Origin: Negativicutes bacterium
Lineage (GTDB): Bacteria; Bacillota; Negativicutes; JAGPMH01
NCBI GenBank assembly: GCA_018052945.1
Contig: JAGPMH010000014.1
Coordinates: 1,491 to 37,480 of the forward strand
DNA length: 35,990 bases
Direction of reading: 5' to 3'
Part shown: one piece after another, positions 26,816-35,500 of the stretch
Position numbering within the stretch: position 1 is the first letter of the stretch
Layout: each line of letters opens with the position of its first letter
Program-made: the position numbers and the translations under genes
The notes under the pieces: generated by a model
Told to the model about the DNA's origin: nothing
What the model saw: the letters and a program-made list of their open reading frames with translations, nothing else
Databases searched by the model: none

Positions 26816-28678
26816 CTATCTACCACCATAGCTACTACCACCACTTCCGCTACCACCGCCAGAAGAAAACCCTCCGCCATCACCTGTTTCGGAAGATTTA
26901 TTATCTTTTGTGGCTATAGCAATTGAAGTTTCAATTGAACTAATCATATTTTCCATACTCTGATTAAAATTATTGAAGCTATTGGCATTATAATTATAAT
27001 AATACCAACCATAACCAAATGTAATGTCACCGTCTTTCATATCAGGAAACATGAGAGATAATTGCTTAATAACTTTATCTGCTACTCCTAATGTAACAGC
27101 ATAAACTAAATAATGTTCCCAAATAATCAAACTCGGAATTTCGTGTTTTTCCATTTCTGAAAAGTCAGTTAAAAATTTTTTAAAAGCACGCCATTTTACA
27201 AAATCTTCTCTACCTTCAGTAGTATGGCGCTTAAACAATCTCGGTACTAAACCAAGGATAGCTCCGGAAATTATTAATCCGCTACCAAGAAACCGCTGCT
27301 CTTGAATTACAATGCAACCCAAAATAAATATAATTAAGCCACTAATTAACGTTACTACAGGCATATTAGATGGAGGTTCAAAAAATTTATATTGTTCAGT
27401 TTCAATTCTTACAGCTTCTTGCCAATATAACCAAAATTTATAAAATGATTTTTTGTGATTTTTAGAAAAACTTTCGATTTCATCAATATAAAAAGTTTGT
27501 TCAACTGAAGCAAGATGTTGTCTAAAATAATCTAATAAAAATTGTTCGTGTTGTTTTAAATTGTTTGCCGTTGGGTTTAATATACTAACTTTATACCTTG
27601 TAATAATTTTATTCTTCCAAATAATATTTTTTTCTTCGCTTTTTTCTTCGTCAATTTTCAAAAATTTTCGCCGTGCTAAATCAAGAATAGTTGCTGTAAT
27701 ATCCTGCGCTTTAATTTTATCAAAATTCCATAAAACACTTAATTCAGCTGGAGTATATTCAGCCGGTAACTCTCTACAATATTCACCATTAAAAACTGTT
27801 TTATGGTTTTTACCGTACTTTATCCATAAATATGCCGTAAGTATTATTGTCGCAAATACTAATAAAATACTTAATATTATTTCTAACTTAACCATCATTC
27901 TTTTATTATTAGCTTCACTAGCCCATTTTGATTCTTCTTTGAGAATTTCTTCTAAAGCATTCTTATTAGTATAAACCATGGAAGGTACATTATTGAATAA
28001 TGCTGTTGGCATAATTATTCTAGCTTCTAAGAATTGATTAGCATTAAAATCTTCACTACTTAAAACTACTTGGTTATCATCAAGAAATTTTATTTCACCA
28101 TTTAATGGGCCATGTCCCCATATTTTAATGTCCTTACCTTTAATGTATGATTGCGAAGCATTAGGCAAAGTTATTTTTATGCTAACATCGTCAATATTAT
28201 GTTTATTAGTAGCACTGATAAACTTTCGATAAAATTCAGCTATATCATTATGAATTTTTACAGCATTTGTCACTTTATAACTTACAACAAAATTTCTTTG
28301 CTGATTCTCAGCATTGATACTCCAATCAACGATTATTTTATCATTATCTTTTTTTGTTAAATATGTTCCCGGAGGACCATATTTTGAGCCTTGATTGAAT
28401 TTATAAGGCTGATTATTTTCACTGACAATTATATCGCTGATTACGTTATTATTACTCTGTGCAATATTAATATAAAAACCGTTCCATTTACCGTTAAAAT
28501 ATACAGTAATTTTTTCTGTAACGTTCATCGAAGCATCATTTAAAATTTGCGCCTCAATTTTAATATCTTTTATTTCTATTGATCTTTCTGCTTTAGCAGT
28601 ATTAAAAAATGATACTATAATAAGAAAAAAAATAAAAGCAATTAAACTACGATATACTTTATTAATAAATAATTTCAT
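26816..28678 (-). CDS. DUF2207 family predicted membrane protein
   Basis: A 620-residue protein with the DUF2207 architecture. A signal peptide (about 1-30, ending AKA) is followed by an extracytoplasmic beta-sandwich (about 31-240) with the family's GKWNGFYINI region. Then come a membrane helix (about 263-288), a cytoplasmic winged-helix-like region (about 300-430), and a closely spaced helix pair (about 445-485). The tail is very rich in Gly and Ser (GDGGGFSSGGGSGSGGSSYG), as is common in this family. Family function is unknown, but its genes often accompany lemA, as here (10-base gap). Confidence 0.85.
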   Translation of the reverse strand: MKLFINKVYRSLIAFIFFLIIVSFFNTAKAERSIEIKDIKIEAQILNDASMNVTEKITVYFNGKWNGFYINIAQSNNNVISDIIVSENNQPYKFNQGSKYGPPGTYLTKKDNDKIIVDWSINAENQQRNFVVSYKVTNAVKIHNDIAEFYRKFISATNKHNIDDVSIKITLPNASQSYIKGKDIKIWGHGPLNGEIKFLDDNQVVLSSEDFNANQFLEARIIMPTALFNNVPSMVYTNKNALEEILKEESKWASEANNKRMMVKLEIILSILLVFATIILTAYLWIKYGKNHKTVFNGEYCRELPAEYTPAELSVLWNFDKIKAQDITATILDLARRKFLKIDEEKSEEKNIIWKNKIITRYKVSILNPTANNLKQHEQFLLDYFRQHLASVEQTFYIDEIESFSKNHKKSFYKFWLYWQEAVRIETEQYKFFEPPSNMPVVTLISGLIIFILGCIVIQEQRFLGSGLIISGAILGLVPRLFKRHTTEGREDFVKWRAFKKFLTDFSEMEKHEIPSLIIWEHYLVYAVTLGVADKVIKQLSLMFPDMKDGDITFGYGWYYYNYNANSFNNFNQSMENMISSIETSIAIATKDNKSSETGDGGGFSSGGGSGSGGSSYGGR

Positions 28679-28688
28679 TTTATTATCC

Positions 28689-29246
28689 TCAAAAATTAAT
28701 TTTTAAACTATCTCTTTCACTACTACTTGGTCCTAACGAATAATATGAAACCATTTCAAAGCCTAAAAATCCGGCTATTAAATTAAAAGGGAACAACTCA
28801 ATTTTAGTATTAAATTTTTGAACAGTATCATTATAAAACTGTCTTGCAAAGGAGATCTTATCTTCAGTATCAGTAAGTTGTGACTGTAATTCTAAAAAAT
28901 TAGTATTAGCCTTTAGCTCAGGATAAGCCTCTGCTACCGCAAATAGTGATTTTAAGGCACCACTTAAAATATTTTCCGCCGCTAATTGCTCATTAATATT
29001 TTGCGCACTAATAGCACCAGTTCTCGCAGCTGTCACTTTTTCAAAAGTTTCTTGCTCATGCTTGGCATAACCTTTAACTATCTCTACTAAATTAGGAATT
29101 AAATCATGTCTCCGTTTTAATTGAATATCAATTTGCGACCAAGAGTTTTGTACTCGTTGTCTTAATATTACCAAACTATTATATGTTACCATTAAAAAAA
29201 CACCAATTAATAAAAGTAGCACAATCACTATTATTATACTTGTCAT
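28689..29246 (-). CDS. lemA: LemA family protein
   Basis: A 185-residue LemA protein. One N-terminal membrane helix (about 3-22) is followed by the family signature YNSLVILRQRVQNSWSQIDI and LKRRHDLIPNLVEIVKGYAKHE, then a helical bundle ending YNDTVQKFNTKIELFPFNLI. LemA proteins are small membrane-anchored helical bundles of unknown biochemical role, known as the source of a Listeria antigen presented to T cells. It directly precedes the DUF2207 gene in the same transcript. Confidence 0.93.
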   Translation of the reverse strand: MTSIIIVIVLLLLIGVFLMVTYNSLVILRQRVQNSWSQIDIQLKRRHDLIPNLVEIVKGYAKHEQETFEKVTAARTGAISAQNINEQLAAENILSGALKSLFAVAEAYPELKANTNFLELQSQLTDTEDKISFARQFYNDTVQKFNTKIELFPFNLIAGFLGFEMVSYYSLGPSSSERDSLKINF

Positions 29247-29260
29247 AAAATATCCCCCTT

Positions 29261-30532
29261 TTATGGTAGTGGTAAAAATTTTTCAATAACTTTCTCATTA
29301 TTAAGCAGTATAATCCCCTGTTCCTTTAACCTTTTAATAATTTCTTGATATTGAGGCAATAAAACATTTCCTAATGCATCAGTAAACCAAATATATTGGA
29401 TGGTATCATCATTAAAATATATTGCCAGCCCTTGATATGTTGCACTCTTAGCTAACATATATGAACCAGCGGAACCAGGAGAAGTAGCCCTTCCTGATAA
29501 CAATGATAATAACAATACCCAAAAGAATAAACGTTTAAACCATTTGGGATTTTCCATGGTAACTTGTTCAAATTTAACAATATCAGAAAATTGATACTTT
29601 TTAAAATTGCCAGCAGTTGCAATTAAAATTTCTTTTTCAGTAAAACTAAGCTGAAAGGAAGCATACACTGCCGAAGAATAAATAATTATTAATCCTCCAA
29701 TAGCCATACTCCAAAAAACTATCGGTAATATTATCCATTCGCTATTCAGTGCTGGAATACTGCCAATAATAAACAAAGGCAAGGCAAAAAAGAATATCAA
29801 TAACATTAAGCCTAAAATATCGCTAATAATAATTTTGGATTGAGGATATTCAATAATATTGTTGTTTTGCTTAACGCTAGGTCTTAAAAAACCTAGTAAT
29901 AATCCAATAATAATAATTGCTAAACCGATCTTACGATGAGGATACCAAATATTACTAGGTGGTTCTGAAAAAATACTAGTCATAGGACCTGCATTAGTAA
30001 AATAATCATTATATTCTACTTTTAAATATTGTTTTTTGTTATTAAAATACCCTTCAATATAGGCAAAATCTTTATCTGTTTTAGTTAAATTAAATTTTTC
30101 TAATGGAATTTCTTTTGTCGTAAAAAAAACAGGCATTGAATAATAATTATTAGTATATAAACTTAGCCGTTCCAAATCTTCACTACTTACTTTGTCTTGA
30201 AATTTACTTTGTTTAATTTTGCCATCATAAATTAACTTAATATTTTCAAAATAATCAACAAACTCATTAGCAGGTAAAGTTGAAATTTTCCCGTTAGTTT
30301 TTTCCAAAATATATTGTTCTAAAGGTAACTTTGATAATCTTTTCTTATCTTCTGAAATAAAGCCATAACTTTTCTTTATTTCATTTTTTTGTTGTAAAGA
30401 AAAATCAACATAACTCATACTTATTAATTCGGTGTTTTTTTGAAAACACAATAAAATACCACCGATAATTGCCAGTGCCATAATTATTTTTTGCCAATAT
30501 CTAATTTTCCGTAAATAAATATTATTATCCAC
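29261..30532 (-). CDS. Multi-pass membrane protein, unknown
   Basis: A 423-residue protein I do not recognise. One helix near the N-terminus (about 15-32) is followed by a ~165-residue region likely to lie outside. Then come helices at about 200-217, 233-258 and 267-292, a short stretch (FTEKEILIATAGNFKKYQFSDIVKFEQV) that resembles the strands of a bacterial PH-like domain, and another hydrophobic segment near 333-347. The start is a GTG at 30532 behind GAGG. It is 14 bases from both neighbours. A membrane partner of LemA/DUF2207 is a contextual inference. Confidence 0.75.
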   Translation of the reverse strand: MDNNIYLRKIRYWQKIIMALAIIGGILLCFQKNTELISMSYVDFSLQQKNEIKKSYGFISEDKKRLSKLPLEQYILEKTNGKISTLPANEFVDYFENIKLIYDGKIKQSKFQDKVSSEDLERLSLYTNNYYSMPVFFTTKEIPLEKFNLTKTDKDFAYIEGYFNNKKQYLKVEYNDYFTNAGPMTSIFSEPPSNIWYPHRKIGLAIIIIGLLLGFLRPSVKQNNNIIEYPQSKIIISDILGLMLLIFFFALPLFIIGSIPALNSEWIILPIVFWSMAIGGLIIIYSSAVYASFQLSFTEKEILIATAGNFKKYQFSDIVKFEQVTMENPKWFKRLFFWVLLLSLLSGRATSPGSAGSYMLAKSATYQGLAIYFNDDTIQYIWFTDALGNVLLPQYQEIIKRLKEQGIILLNNEKVIEKFLPLP

Positions 30533-30546
30533 CCTATTACCTCACC

Positions 30547-31452
30547 TTATTGTTGCTTACTTATTATTTCTTCAATGTTAATATAATTAGGCGACCATCG
30601 CTTAACTTCCTCTATCGCAGCATTTTTCTCAATTTCTGTATATTTTATTAATTTAAAATACTCTGCTCCGGAGTTAGCATGTTTTACCAAAACTCTTCCT
30701 AAATTAGGCGCATAATAAGTTAAAGTTTTGAGTCCAAAAACATCATTGTATTCTTCTATTACCAGACAATTTTCTATTATCTTGAAATCAAGGTTAAGAT
30801 TTTCATTCAATGCCACAACTTTCCAAGTTGTAGTGCCAAAATCATCTGTAACAGTCCAAGTTTGCCCAATAGTTGGATTGTTCTTAATAATCGGCGTTGG
30901 TTTGTGCGTTATATTTTGATCATAAATCAAATAGACTCCATCTTTTAATTCTAGATAATAAAATCCATAACCATATTCTGCACCTGCTTCAAAATTACTT
31001 TCACTTTCACTAACAATAATTTTGGAGTTTGTGAGAAGGTTCGCACTAATCCTAGTCACTGGACCTGATTGTCCATCAGGATAATTCAAAAAAAATTCAC
31101 ACTTTAAACCAGGTTTCGGCAAATATGTTTTTGCTAATGCTAAATTAACACTATCTTCGTTACTAGCAATAACATTTTGAGTGACTGCTTCTTTATAATT
31201 ATGGTTTGTTACAGGGTTAGACTGTTTCTTAGATATTGTCCAATAAATGCTTCCTGTTATTAAAGTTAACAACGCAATAATAAAAAATATTACTATGAAA
31301 ATATTTTTTGTGATTTTCTCCTTCTGACTAACTTCATTATTTGCTATATTAAAATTTTGCATAGTAACATCAGTTATTTTATTGCCACAAGCACCGCAAA
31401 AAACATCATCATCACTGACAGTACTATTACAATTCGGACATTTTTTTAGCAC
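30547..31452 (-). CDS. Zinc-ribbon, single-pass membrane protein with outer domain
   Basis: A 301-residue protein of unknown function. The N-terminal zinc ribbon has C5, C8, C19, C22 (CPNCNSTVSDDDVFCGAC). A linker is followed by one membrane helix (about 51-73). The remaining ~225 residues are beta-rich and should be extracytoplasmic, with a TIGQTWTVTDDFGTTTWKVV stretch like the repeated beta units of many secreted Firmicute proteins. I choose the GTG at 31452, because AAGGTG lies five bases before it and the ribbon then begins at once. An ATG at 31494 would overlap the upstream gene and add a poorly matching lead. Confidence 0.75.
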   Translation of the reverse strand: MLKKCPNCNSTVSDDDVFCGACGNKITDVTMQNFNIANNEVSQKEKITKNIFIVIFFIIALLTLITGSIYWTISKKQSNPVTNHNYKEAVTQNVIASNEDSVNLALAKTYLPKPGLKCEFFLNYPDGQSGPVTRISANLLTNSKIIVSESESNFEAGAEYGYGFYYLELKDGVYLIYDQNITHKPTPIIKNNPTIGQTWTVTDDFGTTTWKVVALNENLNLDFKIIENCLVIEEYNDVFGLKTLTYYAPNLGRVLVKHANSGAEYFKLIKYTEIEKNAAIEEVKRWSPNYINIEEIISKQQ

Positions 31453-31475
31453 ATTATCACCTTCATTAAGCTTAA

Positions 31476-32546
31476 TTATAACAATGCTCCGCATTTAGTA
31501 CAAAATTTCTTTGCTATCAAAATCTTCTCACCACATTCGCCACAAAATTTAATTTGTTCACTATCAATATTGATCTCAGTTCCTTGCCAATAATTATTGA
31601 TTAGATTTTCCATATTAATAATTACTTCATTTTTAGTATTAGTTTGATAATTTAAAACATAGTTATCATTATTTTCTGTTATTAATATTAAATGATTAGT
31701 AAAAGCGGTTGCAGTCAAAAAAGCTTGTGCTAATATTACTGGTTCTTCTTTTATTGTCGTTATAATTTCAATTCCTATAGCGCCAAGCCAGTTTGTTAAG
31801 AATTCAACTCCGATAGCCTGCCCTAAATTACTTAAAGTTATAGTATTATTTTGTATCGTAGTAAAAAACCCGAGATTTTTTAAAGATTCAAGATGCTTCG
31901 GCTGCAATGAAATTTGTTGTTTCTTTAAGGTTTGATTAAGTTCAAATAACGTAGGTAATAACCATCTGGTATCAGCACTAGCTAAAGAAGATTTAATTAA
32001 ATCTAAAAAGTCATTAATGTAGATACTGTTATTAATTTGAGGATTATACTCTAACATACTCTCAAGGCTAGCTCTTTTATAAAAATCCAGTCCCGCAAAA
32101 AAGCAAATAACTGTCTCTAACTCCTGATTTCCTGAAATAATATTATTGTAACCTTCTTGTCCTATACTACAATATAAGTCCGACCACCAACTCATGAAAT
32201 TATTGAAATTTTTAAATAATATATTGATAAACTGATTTTCACTATTTTTAAATTGAGCAATAATTTTACTATGTTTCTTAGAAAAAAACACTTGATAATA
32301 ATCTTTTTCTGATATCGAACCACCACTTTTAAAATTAACAACTAAATCAGGTTCTAATATTATCTCTGAGAATTCCTGCAAACTATCACTTTTTAATAAC
32401 TCTTGAAAAAATTTTGAAGGATTTTCATTGGTGCTCTGTTCTATATCAGTTTTAAAAGGGGAAAGATTATTTCCCCTAAGCCCTGAAATTTTAAAAAGAT
32501 GATTAAAATCATCAAAGTTTAGCTTGAAAACTAAATTATTGTCCAT
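31476..32546 (-). CDS. Protein with C-terminal zinc ribbon, unknown
   Basis: A 356-residue protein I do not recognise. There is no signal peptide or clear membrane helix. The first ~200 residues look mixed alpha/beta, followed by a possible winged-helix-like region (LESLKNLGFFTTIQNNTITL, about 215-235). A Ser/Asn-rich linker leads to a zinc ribbon at the extreme C-terminus, C335, C338, C349, C352 (CGECGEKILIAKKFCTKCG). ATG behind AGGAAGG, 16 bases after the large repeat protein. It could be a cytoplasmic adaptor for that protein; this is inference from order alone. Confidence 0.75.
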   Translation of the reverse strand: MDNNLVFKLNFDDFNHLFKISGLRGNNLSPFKTDIEQSTNENPSKFFQELLKSDSLQEFSEIILEPDLVVNFKSGGSISEKDYYQVFFSKKHSKIIAQFKNSENQFINILFKNFNNFMSWWSDLYCSIGQEGYNNIISGNQELETVICFFAGLDFYKRASLESMLEYNPQINNSIYINDFLDLIKSSLASADTRWLLPTLFELNQTLKKQQISLQPKHLESLKNLGFFTTIQNNTITLSNLGQAIGVEFLTNWLGAIGIEIITTIKEEPVILAQAFLTATAFTNHLILITENNDNYVLNYQTNTKNEVIINMENLINNYWQGTEINIDSEQIKFCGECGEKILIAKKFCTKCGALL

Positions 32547-32562
32547 TTTCTAACCTTCCTTA

Positions 32563-35500
32563 TTACTTTTTAGCAATTTTTAAAGAACTTAAGCGACTTG
32601 TCAATTTGTTGACAAAATCACCGGGGGTATCATAACCTATACTTTTTAATAACTCAGCTCTTGTATCAGGAGCTAAACTACGGTCATTTATAATATCCAG
32701 CCCCTTTTCCATATTACTTGGCATATCAGAAATTTTATAGCCCATATTTTTATAACCTTGTTCAATATTTTTTATCTGATTACCAGCTTTTCTTAACTGC
32801 TCTAATGCTTCTGTTTTATTAACAATATCTCCTTTTTCCCAATAATGATTTACTTTGTATTTTTCCATCATTCCAAAAGCTTCTGCATCTAACAATTCAC
32901 GTTGTCCTAACGCTGCTTGTCGAGCCGTTGCACAATCCGGTGCATTTCCTTTCAATATTGCTGTTCTTTGAGTGTTAAAATCCCTAGCAGCTTCTGGATG
33001 ATATACATCAGTGGCATTTTCACCATGAAGCTCCGCCCATTTTTGAACCTTTCCAGCATCATCTAATTTATTCCAATCCACACAAGGGAATTTTTGAGCA
33101 GCTTGTTCTGGGCTATAGCCAGTTCTATCACCATAAGCTTTATAATAAAGCTTTTCCCACTCATCACGTGGAATCTCTACCCATTCTTCAGTTCCATCTG
33201 GGTTTGTAACTTTTCGTAAAGCTACTACATCATTATCAGTATTAACATCCCACGGTGCTTTAGCTTCAGGTGTTCGTACTGTTTCTAACCTAACCTCACC
33301 ATACTTACTTGATAGTTGACCTTCTACCTCCCGATAAGAGGGTTGATGAACTTTAGAATCAATTGCTTCATTAAATTCCATTCTAATCTTTTTCGCACCT
33401 TCGGAACCTAAATCACCTTTTATTCCATCAACTTTATCAACGTCTTTTAAAATTCTCATTGCGGCTGGATCAGCTTTTAAATCTAAAATATCATCAACTG
33501 TTATGTCTTCATGATTTTTGATTTTTTTATCAGATAGCTTCCAAACCTTTTCTTCCGCTTGCATTTTATATTCCTCATATTCAGCCTGCTTTTTAATAAT
33601 TTCTGTCTGCTTTTCCTTTGGAATTTTATCAAAATCTTCAATTTTACTTTCGATTTTTTTCTGTACAGCTATTTCTTGTTGAGTAAGCGTATCCTTGGAC
33701 TTAGACATTTCAGTATCAGGATTGTTTTTACTAGTTAATTCACCTGGTTTGTTTTTTGTATTAATATCGTTTTTGTCTAATTTTATTATTTTTTCTTCAG
33801 TAGTATTAATAACATCAGTTCTTTCCATAGAATCTTTTACCGGACTTACATTAAAATCATCAATTTTATCAGCACCTTGCTTAGGAATATTATCTTTTGA
33901 ATTATTAACAAGATTATTATTAGCAGTTGCGCCTTGTTTTGATAATATATTAGAACCTTCACCCACACCACTGTTTTTTATCAATCCTAGTTTTTTACTT
34001 AGTTCTTGGTCAACTGCATTAATTTTTACAAGCCCATTTTCAATAGCATCGCCAAGTTTTTTCGTTAAAACCGGAAATCTTCTAGCAAACTCATCTGCCC
34101 CTATACTACCTACTCCTTCAAGCACTTTCGATAAACCTTCTTCAGCAATTACCATTCCGATTGCTTTTAATGTAGCCTTAGTTCCAGATTCATTATTATT
34201 AATCCCATCTTTAACTCTACTTAAAGCCTCGGCGACAGTCATAATATACTCTGAAGAACCACCTGTAGCAAGTCCTATTGCTGTTCTACCTATAATCCCG
34301 CCCCACGAAGTATTTCCTTCAGAATCTTGCCCAGTAACAATATTTTTTGCCGTTTCGGTATTAGCTTTTAATGCCGAATCAATATCTTTATACCAAGGAA
34401 CTTCGGTCCAGCGTTCTCCATTGTCAGCAATAGTTTCACCTTTGATTCTACTGTCAATAACTTTATTAATTTTAGCTAATTTTTCTTGATCAATACTCTT
34501 ATTATTTAACATATCATTTTTTAAGTCTTGAATAGCTTTTTCAACATCGCCAGGACCACCTTTTTCACCAATGCCATATTTTTCAGCAGTCTTTTGCATT
34601 TGTTCTATCTTTTTCCATTGGCTCAAGTTTTCATCAATAGCTTTACTATTAGAATCTGTTCTTTTACTCATTTTTTCAATATCTTCTAGTATTCGTTTTT
34701 TATCTTCCGCTAAATCAGTTTGCCATTTTTCAAATTTGTCTGGATCAACAATATTACCATTTTCAGTGTTTACCCATTCACCTGTTTTACTATTATATTC
34801 GATTTCTATACTCCGACCATCGGTAGCACCGGTAAGCACTTTTTTCTCGCCATCTTTAGGGGAATTAGTATTGCTAACATTATCACCAGTATCATTTCCT
34901 ATATCATCATTTTTTACAGCATCAGAATTAATGCTATTTTCCTCTGGAATGCTTTCAGGATGTTTTTCTTTATTAATACCATGATTTTTCAATGTATTCA
35001 TAGGATCTTCTGGACCAATAATATCACTATCTTTTGACGTATTTTCTTTAGTGTTGGAAATAGAGTGTTCTTTTGAATCATTAGGTATTTGACCTGCCGA
35101 TTTTTCCTCAGTTGGTTCATTTGTCCATGGTTTTGCACCATATTTCTCCAAAGTTCTTGGATACGGTTCTCCTAAAGCTGGTTTGGTTGGTTTCCATTCA
35201 CCAATAACAACAGGACCACCATCAAATGGATTTCTAGTATCCACATTAAACGGACTATCACCTTCGGCCGGATTCTCGCTCCAGTGACGACCCATTTTAT
35301 TATAACCATCTTTATTAAAACCAGTCCAATGATACCCGTCTTTACTGTAACCTTGTTTATTATAGCCCCAAGGATCAAAACCACTCCTATTGTAACCTTT
35401 GTAATCAAAACCGTCTAAATCATAGCCATCTCGATCGTAACCATCTTTGTTAAAACCATTTTTATTATAGCCAAACTCATCATATTCATTATTTTCCTTT

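Noticed and set aside
27561-27974. 137-residue open frame on the plus strand
   Set aside because: Antisense to the DUF2207 gene, with no ribosome site or recognisable domain.
33695-34489. 264-residue open frame on the plus strand
   Set aside because: Antisense to the large repeat protein, hydrophobic from reversed Asp/Glu/Lys codons. No ribosome site or family resemblance.
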